DNA of 64,000 nucleotides from Bacillus marasmi (GCF_902168435.1 NZ_LR656168.1:214070-278069); one strand, 5' to 3'. Counted from the stretch's first letter, positions 17,355-27,268 are shown. Numbers and translations: made by a program. The notes: a model not told the origin generated them from the letters alone.

Positions 17355-19122
17355 GCTTTACCCTCTCCTCTCCGAACTGGGATTGATAAATTTGCATGTA
17401 AAGCTTAGATTCCTCTAACAGCGAAGCATGACTGCCGCTGGCAATTAACTTCCCGTCCTCCAGCAACAAAATCAAATCCGCTCCCATTGCGGTACTTATT
17501 TTTTGTGTAATAATAAACGTCGTGCAAGCATATTGCTTTATTTCCGCAAGCAATGCAGCTTCTGTCTTCAAATCCAAGGCGCTCGTGCTGTCATCAAATA
17601 AAAGGATTTTCGGTTTACGAATCAACGCCCTAGCGATGGACAGCCGTTGCTTTTGTCCACCAGACAAATTAACACCCTTTTGTCCGATAATCGCATCATA
17701 TTGCTTAGGTAATTTCATAATCGTATCGTGAATTTGAGCTGCCTTTGCCGCAACAATCATGTCCTCAAGCGTGGCATCTTCCTTGCCCCAGGCCAGGTTT
17801 TCTTTTATCGAACCAGTAAATAATAAAGATTCCTGTGGAACATATCCAATTTGCTTTCGTAAGAAATGGGGACTATATGTACGAATATCGCGATTATCCA
17901 AATAAATTACCCCTGCGCTCACATCATAAAGTCGCGGAATCAGCTGGAATAAGGAAGTTTTGCCAGAACCCGTAGCCCCTAACACTGCAATCGTCGCACC
18001 TGATTGTGCCTCAAACGAAATATCCTCTAGTACAAGACGATTAGAGCTGGCGCCCGAGCGAGCATTATCGCCTGGGTACCGAAATGAAACCATATCAAAT
18101 TTCACATGACCGCTTATCGAAGCAAGCTCAGGCTTCTCAGTCTCCGTCTCAGCACTAGTTCGAGCTAACGATTCTGTCATAAGTGCCGGGTCTAGTACCT
18201 CTAGGATACGCTGCCCTGATGCCTTTGCTTTGGAAAAAACAAGAATAATCATCGAAAACATTGATAGCGACGCTGCGATACGTGTACCGTAATTGACGAC
18301 AGCGACCACCTCACCAACATTCGCACTACCCGCTTCAACTAGACTACTTCCAAACCACAAAACACCAAGAATACTAATGTTCATCACCATCAATAAAAAC
18401 GGCATTGTAAAATCAATCAGCCGCAGCGCCGACACCGTCCGCTTCATTAATTCATCATTAGCCTGTTGAAATCGCTTCGTCTCATGCGGTCCTCTCAACA
18501 ACACTTTAATTAAGCGCATTCCGATAAGATTTTCCCGCATCACACCATTTACATGATCGAGTTTTCCCTGTGAAGCACGAAAAAGCTTACCAGCTCTCGT
18601 GAATGCCCATCTTAAAAATAATACCAGTAGCGGAACAACCGAAACGAGAATGAGAGCTAGCTTCGCATTAACGATAAAGGCCATTATCGTCCCCCCGATG
18701 ACAAAGAGTGGAGCTCGCATCATGATTCGTAAACTCATAAATACTGTATTTTGGATTTGTGTCACGTCGTTCGTCAAACGTGTAATTAACGATGAGGCCG
18801 GGAAACGTTGGAAATTTTCAAAAGTCATAAATTGAACACGTTCAAATAAGCTTTTCCGTAGGTCATACCCAAAACTTTGCCCGGCATGAGCCGCATAAAA
18901 CGAATTAATAATTCCTGATGCAAAGGATAGAATGGAAATCCCCACCATAATTCCGCTCCAGGTTAATACAACTGAAATGTCTTTTGTGACTATGCCCTCA
19001 TCAATGATTTTGACCATAAAAAATGGTAAAGTCAGCTCGACTACAAGCTCGAACAGCATAAAAAAAAGCGCAACCGCTACCGCTACCTTGTATGGAAATA
19101 AATATGATAAAAGCTTTTTCAC
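17344..19122 (-). CDS. Heterodimeric ABC exporter, smaller half with degenerate site
   Basis: A protein of 592 residues starting at GTG 19122 after GGAGG. Six membrane helices are followed by a nucleotide-binding domain with intact Walker A GATGSGKTS and signature [10 protein letters not shown]. The catalytic Glu is replaced by Asp (KILLFDDSTSALD) and the H-loop His by Gln (FIITQKIS). These changes mark the degenerate member of a heterodimer such as BmrC, LmrC or TM287. It overlaps the larger half and should be made in step with it. Confidence 0.85.
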   Translation of the reverse strand: MKKLLSYLFPYKVAVAVALFFMLFELVVELTLPFFMVKIIDEGIVTKDISVVLTWSGIMVGISILSFASGIINSFYAAHAGQSFGYDLRKSLFERVQFMTFENFQRFPASSLITRLTNDVTQIQNTVFMSLRIMMRAPLFVIGGTIMAFIVNAKLALILVSVVPLLVLFLRWAFTRAGKLFRASQGKLDHVNGVMRENLIGMRLIKVLLRGPHETKRFQQANDELMKRTVSALRLIDFTMPFLLMVMNISILGVLWFGSSLVEAGSANVGEVVAVVNYGTRIAASLSMFSMIILVFSKAKASGQRILEVLDPALMTESLARTSAETETEKPELASISGHVKFDMVSFRYPGDNARSGASSNRLVLEDISFEAQSGATIAVLGATGSGKTSLFQLIPRLYDVSAGVIYLDNRDIRTYSPHFLRKQIGYVPQESLLFTGSIKENLAWGKEDATLEDMIVAAKAAQIHDTIMKLPKQYDAIIGQKGVNLSGGQKQRLSIARALIRKPKILLFDDSTSALDLKTEAALLAEIKQYACTTFIITQKISTAMGADLILLLEDGKLIASGSHASLLEESKLYMQIYQSQFGEERVKHVR

Positions 19123-19254
19123 GAAAAAACCTCCAAATGTACCTTATCGTTCCTTAAAAAAAGATATCTATTTTCCAATTATATGATTACAACAATACTC
19201 CTTTTCATGATATATCTTTTAAGATTTTTTTGAAAATGAATTGCCTGTATGGAA

Positions 19255-19292
19255 AAATAAAAAAACCAATAAGCCTAACGCCTATTGGTTTT
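19255..19292 (-). terminator. Terminator of yisL
   Basis: AAAACCAATA / TATTGGTTTT (19262-19271 with 19283-19292), with an A-run on the plus strand that gives the U-run for minus-strand transcripts. Confidence 0.8.
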
Positions 19293-19296
19293 GTGA

Positions 19297-19647
19297 TTAT
19301 AGATAATCCATTCCTAAAGGAAGCATCATTCCAAGCAATAATACTGCAACAAATGAAAGTACAAACGCAATCCACATCGGACCTGTCGGTTTTCCTTTTG
19401 CCTGCCAGCTAATCAACATTTCAAATACCCCAATTACGACAATACCGACGATTAGCTTTAGGATATAAAGAAAGGTAATTTCGTTTAATCCGAAGAAAAT
19501 CATTATGCCAGTTGCAAAAATAAGTATATATGAAGTTCTTAAGATCATTTGTAAAACCTTAGTATTCTTACCTTGAGATTGTAAAACAACAACTACAATA
19601 AACAATATTAATGCGAGTAACATTGAAGTTAAATGTGCGTGAATCAT
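19297..19647 (-). CDS. yisL: YisL family membrane protein (DUF1516)
   Basis: A protein of 116 residues with four membrane helices and the family start MIHAHLTS. Length and helix pattern match YisL/UPF0344 of Bacillus. No function is established. It lies 21 bases downstream of the response regulator gene on the same strand and may share its transcript. Confidence 0.8.
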   Translation of the reverse strand: MIHAHLTSMLLALILFIVVVVLQSQGKNTKVLQMILRTSYILIFATGIMIFFGLNEITFLYILKLIVGIVVIGVFEMLISWQAKGKPTGPMWIAFVLSFVAVLLLGMMLPLGMDYL

Positions 19648-19668
19648 CTAGTTCCCTCTTTCTTATTC

Positions 19669-20361
19669 TTAATAATCAATGAAGCGGTACCCCGCGCCCC
19701 AAACTGTTTCAATATAAACTGGATTGGAGGGATCCTGCTCAATTTTTTCACGGATTTTACGAATATGAACTGTTACGGTCGATACATCTCCCGCACTATC
19801 AAATCCCCAAATCCTTTCAAACAAATGGTCTTTACTAAAAACTTGATTCGGATGCATCGCCAAAAAGCTTAACACATCAAATTCTTTAGTTGTAAAAGTG
19901 ACCTCTTTGTTATTAACGAATACCCGTCGTGAAGAAGCATCAATCGTCAAACCACGAATATACAGTTCATGAGATTCAGGCTTTTGCCTAGACATTAGAC
20001 GCTCATACCGAGACAGATGCGCCTTCACTCGAGCAACCAATTCATTTGGACTGAACGGTTTGACCAAATAATCATCCGCACCAAGCCCAAGCCCACGTAC
20101 CTTATCAATCTCTTCTTTTTTAGCTGTCACTAATATAATCGGGATATCCTTTACGCTACGAACTCGTTTACAAATTTCAAAACCATCAATAATCGGCAGC
20201 ATGACATCTAGTAGGATTAAATCAAAATCACCCGAGAGCGCCAATTGCAGTCCATGATCGCCTGAAAAAGCTGCTTCTACTTCAAACCCATTTATCTCCA
20301 AGTAATCACGCTCGAGCTCTGCGATACTTTTTTCATCCTCAACGATTAAGATTTTTTTCAT
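19669..20361 (-). CDS. OmpR-family response regulator
   Basis: A protein of 230 residues. The receiver domain has VEDE, phospho-acceptor Asp in LILLDVMLP, and LVKPFSPNEL; the C-terminal winged helix has TTKEFDVLSFLAMHPNQVFSKDHLFERIWG and ends GAGYRFIDY. It overlaps its kinase gene by four bases. It is the last gene of an ATPase, permease, kinase, regulator operon and most likely controls that transporter. Confidence 0.88.
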   Translation of the reverse strand: MKKILIVEDEKSIAELERDYLEINGFEVEAAFSGDHGLQLALSGDFDLILLDVMLPIIDGFEICKRVRSVKDIPIILVTAKKEEIDKVRGLGLGADDYLVKPFSPNELVARVKAHLSRYERLMSRQKPESHELYIRGLTIDASSRRVFVNNKEVTFTTKEFDVLSFLAMHPNQVFSKDHLFERIWGFDSAGDVSTVTVHIRKIREKIEQDPSNPVYIETVWGAGYRFIDY

Positions 20362-21830
20362 AAACTCACCTGCTTTGCTCCCGTTTCAGTTGGTAATGAA
20401 ATTGTAATTTTTGTACCTAGCCCCTGTTTGCTTTCAGCTCGAATCGAGCCACCGTGCTCCTCAACAATCATTCTGGCAATCGATAAACCAAGTCCACTAC
20501 CGCCGGTTAGCTTACTTCGCGAATGATCAGCACGATAGAATTGGTCAAATATATACGGAAGAGATTCCCCGGAAATGCCTGGACCATTATCAGCAATACT
20601 GATTTCAAGCCGTGATGGTTTAGAACAAAGAGAAACTTTAAGCTCTTTTACATCCTTATCCATATATTTCACACTATTGGTTACAATATTCGCTAACACA
20701 CGCTTAAATTTATCGCGGTCTATTTTCACTTGACTAGCCTGGTAATTATCACAATTAAAGTTAACATGTACGCCCTTTTCCTCTAAATCAAAGCTCAATT
20801 CTTCAATAAAATCAGACAAATAATTTTTTATATCAATCCTGTCAAATTCGAAAGGTAATTTCCCTAAGTCTAATTTTGAAAATAGAAATAGCTCGTCAAT
20901 TAGTCGGTCCATGTCAACTGATTTTGCATAAATAGTCTGGATATAACGGTCCTGTTTTTCAGGTGTATCAGCAATGCCATCTCGAATACCTTCAACATAA
21001 CCTTTAATCGAAGTAATTGGCGTTTTTAAATCATGAGAAATATGAGCAATTAATTCCTTGCGATTTTCCTCGTACTGCTTTTGAATGGCAAATGATTCAT
21101 TTAAACGCTGCCTCATTTCCTCAAACGCCTGTGTTAATTCACCAATTTCATCATTCTTTTTAGGCGTAATCGAATGATCTAAATCACCATTTTTTATCGA
21201 TTGCGCCGCAGCTTTTAGGCGGTCAATCGGTTTAATAATACTCCTAGATACAAAGTAAGCTAACAAGCCATTAGTAGCAACTAATATAAGCAGACACAGC
21301 ATAATCAAAATCGGGAAAAATGTTTTCACAAAATGGTTCCACGGACTGGCATCCTTCATCACAAAGATTGATATTTCACCACCATCTTGTTCATAAAAAT
21401 CATGCTGCTTTATCGCATAAGATCTATCTCCAACCTCTTCCAAATTGCGCATTGCAGTGGTTGTTCCAAACGTTGGTAAATCTGCTATTTTCAAAGCTTG
21501 GACATTTGCGGATGAAAACAGGATATCGTTATTTTTTCGAATAATTAACCCTGCATTAAAGTCATGAAGTCGCTCGTCAACCGATGTTAGATAAGCTTCT
21601 GTCATTAAGCCCTCAGGATCTACTACTGATTTTTGCTTCAATTCATAGTAAATTTGTGTATCCTCCTGCATTACATTATCCCTGCTATGACTTTCCGGTA
21701 ATAAAGTCGTAACTTCCTTAATATCCCCGAGAAATAGCACCGAAAGAATTCCTGCTGCAACACAAAACAGGATGCTCGGAACAATAATCATTGCAAGATT
21801 TGATAAAATAAGACGGAGCTTAATTGACAT
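20358..21830 (-). CDS. Sensor histidine kinase of the ABC operon
   Basis: A protein of 490 residues: membrane segments near residues 8-32 and 165-190 flank an outer domain of about 130 residues; a HAMP linker follows (190-245), then HisKA with ISHDLKTPITSIKGYVEG, and the ATPase domain with NIVTNSVKYM, DNGPGI and GSGLGLSIA. The large outer domain means it senses something outside, unlike the BceS type, which lacks one. It pairs with the regulator that overlaps its end. Confidence 0.87.
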   Translation of the reverse strand: MSIKLRLILSNLAMIIVPSILFCVAAGILSVLFLGDIKEVTTLLPESHSRDNVMQEDTQIYYELKQKSVVDPEGLMTEAYLTSVDERLHDFNAGLIIRKNNDILFSSANVQALKIADLPTFGTTTAMRNLEEVGDRSYAIKQHDFYEQDGGEISIFVMKDASPWNHFVKTFFPILIMLCLLILVATNGLLAYFVSRSIIKPIDRLKAAAQSIKNGDLDHSITPKKNDEIGELTQAFEEMRQRLNESFAIQKQYEENRKELIAHISHDLKTPITSIKGYVEGIRDGIADTPEKQDRYIQTIYAKSVDMDRLIDELFLFSKLDLGKLPFEFDRIDIKNYLSDFIEELSFDLEEKGVHVNFNCDNYQASQVKIDRDKFKRVLANIVTNSVKYMDKDVKELKVSLCSKPSRLEISIADNGPGISGESLPYIFDQFYRADHSRSKLTGGSGLGLSIARMIVEEHGGSIRAESKQGLGTKITISLPTETGAKQVSL

Positions 21831-21847
21831 AAATAGTCACCTTTCCA

Positions 21848-22585
21848 TTATGCTTCTTTATTTTGAAAGATATGATAGCCGGTTGCTAAAAACAGAGTAG
21901 CAGCCGAAATTAAGTAAGTAATCGTCTGAATAACCCATTTCATCGATACATCACCAATCCATTGCATATACCAATCAAGATAAGCGGAAGGCAATAGATA
22001 TAAAATCCCCGGGAAAGCATATGGCACGAAAATCATCGCTATATAAACAATGATTAATGTTGAAATGGCGACTACACTTGATTTCATCGGAAGTGCGAGT
22101 AATACAGCTAACGCCGTTAACACAAATAATGGTACCCACGAAACAAGAAATGCCGATAAGCTTAAGCCGATGTCTGCAAATCGGAAGCTTTGATCAAATA
22201 TCATACTGCTAATCGCAACCGTTAGCCATGCTAGCAGTAATTGCACCAAAACCAGTAAACTGATTGCAGCAGTTTTCGAAATAAACAATTCAATTCGATT
22301 GATTGGACGAATCGGTAACAGCGTTCCTCTTTCGCCTTCTCCGGTAAATAGCTCAGCTGCCGCGATAAAAATAAACAAAGGCATGAGCACCTTAATGAGC
22401 AAATCAAGTATCATAAAATTAATATTTAAAGAAGGAAGGGCCATCCAGTCAGTAATAAACATTTTATTTACTAATAACTTAACGATAAAAGGCAGCAGTC
22501 CTGCCACTGCAAGGAATACCTTCGTAATTCGCTTCGCCAATAGCTTTTCCAGCTCATTCTTTATATTAGCTCCTACTGGATTCAT
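21848..22585 (-). CDS. ABC-2 type permease
   Basis: A protein of 245 residues with six membrane helices, of the ABC-2 family that includes bacitracin-type BcrB and multidrug permeases. The motif FTGEGERGTLLPIRPINRIELFISK is typical of these permeases (a loop after the second helix). Its start overlaps the ATPase gene by 20 bases. Together the two make a small exporter, probably for a lipid-acting or antimicrobial compound, with the kinase and regulator as its control. Confidence 0.82.
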   Translation of the reverse strand: MNPVGANIKNELEKLLAKRITKVFLAVAGLLPFIVKLLVNKMFITDWMALPSLNINFMILDLLIKVLMPLFIFIAAAELFTGEGERGTLLPIRPINRIELFISKTAAISLLVLVQLLLAWLTVAISSMIFDQSFRFADIGLSLSAFLVSWVPLFVLTALAVLLALPMKSSVVAISTLIIVYIAMIFVPYAFPGILYLLPSAYLDWYMQWIGDVSMKWVIQTITYLISAATLFLATGYHIFQNKEA

Positions 22586-23285
22586 GGGATCCTTCCTCCA
22601 CCTTTTTAATATATAGCTCCTCTAATGATGGCTCATTTGAATCACTATGAGAGAGTTCACCATTGATTAAAAAGCAGAAACGGTTGCATAACCGCTCCAT
22701 CTCAGAAATGTGATGACTTGAAATTAGAAACGTCACATCAGATTCGCTTGCCAGCTGACTGATTGTTTTTCGAAATAATAGCAGACCATCTATATCAAGA
22801 CCATTTGTTGGCTCATCGAGAATAATCAACTTCGGTTTAGAGATTAATGCCGTCGCAATCCCAAACCGCTGCTTCATACCCATAGAATAGGAAGAGATTT
22901 TTTCATATTTATATGGAGTAAGTCCGGTCAATTCCAACACTTCGTCAATGGACGTCTCTGGAACGTCAGGATAAAAACGCAATGCCATTTTTAAATTTTG
23001 GAAGGCTGTCATGTTATCATACATCATGCCCTGGCCAATGCAGGCTCCTACATTGCGAATCGCCCGCTTATATTGCTCTTCAATATCGTGACCAAATAGC
23101 TCTATTTTCCCTTGGTCGGGTTTTATCAGGCCAGTCAAACATTTAAGCAATGTCGTTTTGCCCGCACCGTTCGGACCAAGTATTCCTACTACATCACCTT
23201 GTCGAACGGTAAGATTAATATTCTTAATTCCTCTTCCATTTGCGTATTGCTTGGTTACTCCAGTTAACTCGACTGTTTTTTCCAA
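22566..23285 (-). CDS. ABC transporter ATP-binding protein
   Basis: A protein of 239 residues with Walker A GPNGAGKTT, a signature region YSMGMKQRFGIA (SMGMK in place of LSGGQ, common in the BcrA subfamily), Walker B LIILDEPTNGLD and a switch His in SSHHISEME. First gene of the four-gene operon, with its permease, kinase and regulator behind it. Confidence 0.88.
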   Translation of the reverse strand: MEKTVELTGVTKQYANGRGIKNINLTVRQGDVVGILGPNGAGKTTLLKCLTGLIKPDQGKIELFGHDIEEQYKRAIRNVGACIGQGMMYDNMTAFQNLKMALRFYPDVPETSIDEVLELTGLTPYKYEKISSYSMGMKQRFGIATALISKPKLIILDEPTNGLDIDGLLLFRKTISQLASESDVTFLISSHHISEMERLCNRFCFLINGELSHSDSNEPSLEELYIKKVEEGSHESSRS

Positions 23286-23389
23286 GTCATCACCTCCATT
23301 GCTTTTTTATATCAGTGGTAATTGGGTATTGGGTATTGCGTATGAGAGCCTTTATCAATAAGCGCTGTAAGTAGCCTAATTATTTTCTT

Positions 23390-23735
23390 TAGTGGAAAAT
23401 AGGTCACTTATGCAGCCTTTAAGTGCCCTCTTTTTCTGTCGTTCTCGAAATTAGGGCACTTATACCGTCTTTAAGCGCCCTCTTTTTCGGCTGTTCTCAA
23501 AATTAGGGCTCTTATACCGTCTTTAAGCGTCCTCTTTTTCTGTCGTTCTCGAAAATAGGTCACTTATGCAGCTTTTAAGCGCCCTCTTTTTCTGTCGTTC
23601 TCGAAAATAGGTCACTTATGCAGCCTTTAAGTGCCCTCTTTTTCTATCGTTCTCGAAATTAGGGCACTTATACCGTCTTTAAGCGCCCTCTTTTGATTCT
23701 CATTTCAAAAATAGGTCACTTATGGCGATGAACCC
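23390..23735. repeat. 52-bp tandem array (six units plus a part)
   Basis: Units start AGGTCACTTATGCAGCC or AGGGCACTTATACCGTC. The first and last occurrences are 312 bp apart, exactly six times 52. Each unit carries an inverted pair, AGGKCACTTA against TTAAGYGCCCT, so each could fold into a small hairpin. Located between the ABC operon and the upstream exported-protein gene. The preceding 100 bases show nothing more. Confidence 0.93.
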
Positions 23736-23748
23736 TATTATTAATAGC

Positions 23749-24606
23749 TTACATACCGTGGCCGCCATGTTTTACTTCAAGCATTTCGACTTTGTCTGCT
23801 GGAATTTCCACTGGTGAAACAGTTGTTTTATTGTAATCTTTCACATCTAATTTCATATTTAAAGCTAATTCATGTGTTTTACCTTGCTTATCTTTTCCAG
23901 TTACAATTGCTTTTACTGTTTGCTTTTCAATAATATTTTGTGCGTTAACTTCGGCAGTTAAATTAATTTGCTTAACCGTAATATCATGATCTAGAGCTGG
24001 AATAGTTGGTGTTAAATGGAACTGCGAACCATCAGTTTCCATACGATCTTGAAGCATAACAGAGTGTTTAATCATTAAAGAGCTTAGAGCATTGGCAGCT
24101 AGCGGTATTTCTTTTCCTGTTAAATCTAATTCAACAATCTTAACACCCGCTTTTGTTTCGTCAACAGTGATTTGCTGCTGTAGGTTTTTGGTCAATACAT
24201 CAACTAAATTTTCCATATCATCCTGAAGTTCAAGGCTTGCTTCACTGTGTGGATTTTTAGCTTCCATTTTATAAATAACATCTTCACCGGCTTTAGTAAC
24301 AAACCAAGCTCCATCCTGCTTGTACATATTCATCGTGCTTTTTTCGTTCTCATTAGCCGTTTCAGTTGTCATAGCGCTAACTTCTTTAGAGACATCTGTC
24401 TTGTATTGAGAATTCATGGAAAACAATGATGCTTCATTATCAAGAAGATTAAAGCTCATTTCCATCGTGGCACTATCCGCTTGATGTGTTTGTTTTAATG
24501 CTGATTTATAAAGCTCATACCCTGATGTGTTGGCAGAGATTGAATAAACACTTCCAAGTAAAATCGCACCGCTTAATCCGATTACACCCAAAGTTTTCTT
24601 TTTCAT
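23749..24606 (-). CDS. Exported protein of unknown function
   Basis: A protein of 285 residues starting at ATG 24606 after GGAGGAAGG. It begins with a signal peptide (KKKTLGVIGLSGAILLGSVY), cleavable near residue 25 and without a lipobox. The rest is soluble, mostly alternating beta-like strands, and ends in a His/Gly tail (KHGGHGM) that could bind metal. Residues 30-60 (LYKSALKQTHQADSATMEMSF) resemble the start of LolA-like or DUF6612-like secreted folds, but I do not recognise the family firmly. It sits upstream of the ABC/two-component operon on the same strand, separated by a tandem array. Confidence 0.6.
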   Translation of the reverse strand: MKKKTLGVIGLSGAILLGSVYSISANTSGYELYKSALKQTHQADSATMEMSFNLLDNEASLFSMNSQYKTDVSKEVSAMTTETANENEKSTMNMYKQDGAWFVTKAGEDVIYKMEAKNPHSEASLELQDDMENLVDVLTKNLQQQITVDETKAGVKIVELDLTGKEIPLAANALSSLMIKHSVMLQDRMETDGSQFHLTPTIPALDHDITVKQINLTAEVNAQNIIEKQTVKAIVTGKDKQGKTHELALNMKLDVKDYNKTTVSPVEIPADKVEMLEVKHGGHGM

Positions 24607-24699
24607 GCTTCCTTCCTCCGATCAATTATTTATCTTACATATACAGACTACATCGGAGTTCTAAATGCTATATAAACATATTCTTAAATATTTCTTAAA

Positions 24700-24870
24700 T
24701 CGAAAAGCGGAAGCGGCTTGGTCAGCCCCGACAAGCTTAAGACGAGCTGGCCGAAAGGTCGTACTTTGACCTTTTGGACGGATTGGCTTAAGACTTCGAG
24801 GGGCTAGCCGCTGCAGCTAGACAAATCGAAAAGCGGAAGCGGCTTGGTCAGGGGCGACGGGCGCATTTAC
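24700..24870 (+). repeat. Palindromic intergenic repeat, one full and one partial copy
   Basis: The sequence from CGAAAAGCGGAAGCGGCTTG through CTTAAGACGAGCTGGC, AGGTCGTACTTTGACCTT and GGCTTAAG to GCTAGCCGCTGCAGCTAGAC folds into one long hairpin. A truncated second copy starts at about 24829. A related copy in the other orientation lies at 29172-29303. Elements of this look are scattered in many Bacillus genomes; no protein is encoded. Confidence 0.8.
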
Positions 24871-24885
24871 AATTTATTAGACAAT

Positions 24886-25277
24886 AAAAAACAGGGAAGT
24901 TTTGTACTTCCCTGCATGAATGGTGTATGAACTTAGGTGTTGTTTCATAATGGTTTTGTAAAGGTAGAGTGGGAATCATGAATCTTTAATTATGTTTTCA
25001 TAGATGATTCTTGTTGTAGTTTCTTGCTGCTCTTCTGTTGATAATCTTGGTGTTTGCTTGTTGTAATCCTGCTGAATCTAGGTTGAATTCGTGATGCTAA
25101 ATCATGGTGTATTCATGTTGTGTCATGATGCATTCTTTTCTTAGTAGAATTTCTAGGATAGTTTGATGTTTCGTGATGTGTTATCAAAGAAGTATCTGTT
25201 GTATGTTACTTGTTGAATCTAGCTGTAATTCATGGGATGTCTTTGCTTATGATGTAAATTGTTCTTATTCCCTCTAC
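24886..25277 (-). ncRNA. Candidate G-poor small RNA with own terminator
   Basis: On the minus strand a sigma-A-like promoter (TTGTTT-N17-TATATT, 25307-25312 and 25284-25289) predicts a start near 25277. About 360 bases later comes a strong terminator, CAGGGAAGT / ACTTCCCTG (24892-24914), followed by six T. The stretch between is rich in A, C and U, very poor in G, has no open frame with a ribosome site, and repeats motifs such as AGATTCAACAAG and ACAACAAG. Such unpaired, G-poor RNA is typical of base-pairing or protein-binding RNAs. No known family recognised. Confidence 0.5.
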
Positions 25278-25283
25278 ACTCAC

Positions 25284-25312
25284 AATATACTATTTTAAAA
25301 TACCTAAAACAA
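25284..25312 (-). promoter_or_regulatory. Sigma-A-like promoter of the candidate RNA
   Basis: TTGTTT and TATATT are separated by exactly 17 bases on the minus strand. Two mismatches to the consensus in total. Confidence 0.5.
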
Positions 25313-25543
25313 TGATTTTCACAGTTATTTCACATTTCGATAGTAGTAATTATGAATAAGCTGTGAACAGGTAATTCCCACTCTTTGCCATTAATTTATA
25401 TATCTCCCACTTTTAAAAAATGCTGTAAGGGAAAAGTCCTATTTTTATCCAAAAAGCGTCTTTTTCAACTATAATATTTTAATAACTTTGAATTTTCCGC
25501 TATAATACTCATTACTTATTAATATGATTAAGTGGGTGCCAAA

Positions 25544-26269
25544 ATGGAGTATCATTTGCAGATCATATCTGAACAGGCGATTTTGATTGATTGGGGAAAT
25601 GAAATCCTTGAAGCTAAGCTCCATCATATTCAGTCGGTCGCTTCACAGCTTGAAAGCCATCCGTTTCCATGGATGATAGAATACGTTCCAGCCTATACGA
25701 CGATTACTATATATTTTGATCCATTAAAAATTTGGAAGCTTGCTCCTACTCATTTGCTACCAGCCCAATATGCGCTACAGCAAATTGATCAGTTCCTTAA
25801 CACTATTGAGACAAATCAAGTAACTACGCCTAGAACTGTGATAATCCCAGTTTTTTATGGTGGAGAATTCGGACCTGATTTAGCGTTTGTCGCAAACCAT
25901 AACGGCATAACCAGCGAAGAAGTCATTAATATCCATACTAGCAACGATTACATCGTGCATATGGTTGGCTTCGCACCAGGCTTCCCTTATTTAGGTGGAC
26001 TATCCGAAAAAATCTTTGCACCTAGAAGAAATACACCACGCCTTAGTATTCCAGCAGGCTCTGTTGGAATAGCAGGTGGACAAACCGGTGTATACCCGAT
26101 TGAGTCTCCAGGCGGCTGGCAAGTTATCGGACAAACACCACTTAAACTATTTAGACCAACAAAGGAAATCCCTAGTCTTTTACAGATGGGGGACATCATA
26201 AAATTTAAGGCAATCAGCTATGATGATTTTAGAAATTGGGAGGATGACGCTCATGTTGACCATCCTTAA
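25544..26269 (+). CDS. pxpB: 5-oxoprolinase subunit PxpB (KipI)
   Basis: A protein of 241 residues from ATG 25544; the GTG at 25532 lies in the likely ribosome site (AAGTGGGTG). It has the allophanate-hydrolase-subunit-1 fold with GFAPGFPYLGGL, and IPAGSVGIAGGQTGVYP. With PxpC and PxpA it opens the ring of 5-oxoproline, using ATP, to give glutamate; the Bacillus relative KipI also inhibits the sporulation kinase KinA. TATAAT at 25501-25506 may be its -10. First of a three-gene operon. Confidence 0.9.
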   Translation: MEYHLQIISEQAILIDWGNEILEAKLHHIQSVASQLESHPFPWMIEYVPAYTTITIYFDPLKIWKLAPTHLLPAQYALQQIDQFLNTIETNQVTTPRTVIIPVFYGGEFGPDLAFVANHNGITSEEVINIHTSNDYIVHMVGFAPGFPYLGGLSEKIFAPRRNTPRLSIPAGSVGIAGGQTGVYPIESPGGWQVIGQTPLKLFRPTKEIPSLLQMGDIIKFKAISYDDFRNWEDDAHVDHP

Positions 26270-27254
26270 ACCTGGCTTGTTTACGAGTATTCAAGATTTA
26301 GGAAGATATGGGTTTCAAAAATATGGAGTGATTGCAAGTGGCGCTATGGATCAAGTAGCTCATCGGATAGCCAATATATTAGTAGGAAACCCTGAGAATG
26401 CCTCCACTCTTGAAATCACCCTTATCGGTCCGAAAATAAAATTTAATCACGATTGCCTAATTTCTATTTGTGGCGGAGAGGCCGCACCAATAATTGATGG
26501 AAAGCGAGTCAAGCTATGGCGACCAGTTTTTGTTAAAGAAGGTAGTGTTCTTGAGTTCGGAGCGATTAAGCTTGGATGCCGTGCGTACATTGCTATTGCA
26601 GGAAGCTTTTGTATCCCAGTTGTACTAAATAGCAAATCCACCTATTTCCGAGCTAAACTCGGTGGCTATAAAGGTCGCAGCCTACAAGCTGGTGACAGAA
26701 TCCCGATTGACTCGCCTAGTGAGCTTTCTCAACGAATAATTGAAAGATTAACATATCGTAAGTCCAAGAATACTTTCCATGAGGCAAACTGGCTCATTAA
26801 CTCAGCATTAATTCCAGCTTATCGAGAACATCCTACACTTCGAGTGATGAAGGGGAGACAATTTCATCTTTTTGATAAAATTAGTCAATCTAGAATTTTT
26901 AATAGTAGTTTTTTGATTACTCCTCAGTCCGACAGGATGGGTTACCGACTTAACGGTACCAGCTTAATGTTAAAAAAACCACAAGAAATGATTTCTGAAG
27001 CAGTCAGCTTTGGCACCATTCAAGTTCCAGCAGACGGAAATCCTATCATCCTATTAGCCGACCGGCAAACGACAGGAGGCTATCCTAAAATCGCCCAAAT
27101 TGCGGCAGTTGATTTACCTTTAGTAGCTCAAGCCAAGCCTGGGTCAACCATCAGATTTATCGAAATATACCAAGCTCAAGCTCAGCTTCTCTACTTACAG
27201 CGAGAACGACAAATCGCTGAACTAAAACAAGGAATAAACTTGAAATATCGTTAA
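26253..27254 (+). CDS. pxpC: 5-oxoprolinase subunit PxpC (KipA)
   Basis: A protein of 333 residues. The ATG at 26253 has GGGAGG nine bases upstream; starts further up lie on or before that site. It begins [18 protein letters not shown], the family signature of the allophanate-hydrolase-subunit-2 (biotin-dependent carboxylase-like) domain. It overlaps the end of pxpB by 17 bases. It forms the complex with PxpB that activates 5-oxoproline. Confidence 0.9.
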   Translation: MLTILKPGLFTSIQDLGRYGFQKYGVIASGAMDQVAHRIANILVGNPENASTLEITLIGPKIKFNHDCLISICGGEAAPIIDGKRVKLWRPVFVKEGSVLEFGAIKLGCRAYIAIAGSFCIPVVLNSKSTYFRAKLGGYKGRSLQAGDRIPIDSPSELSQRIIERLTYRKSKNTFHEANWLINSALIPAYREHPTLRVMKGRQFHLFDKISQSRIFNSSFLITPQSDRMGYRLNGTSLMLKKPQEMISEAVSFGTIQVPADGNPIILLADRQTTGGYPKIAQIAAVDLPLVAQAKPGSTIRFIEIYQAQAQLLYLQRERQIAELKQGINLKYR

Positions 27255-27268
27255 GGAGGTACCTTTCC

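Noticed and set aside
24700-24870. Insertion sequence or transposon remnant
   Set aside because: The repeat is a single palindrome without any transposase frame; it fits a scattered intergenic palindromic element better.
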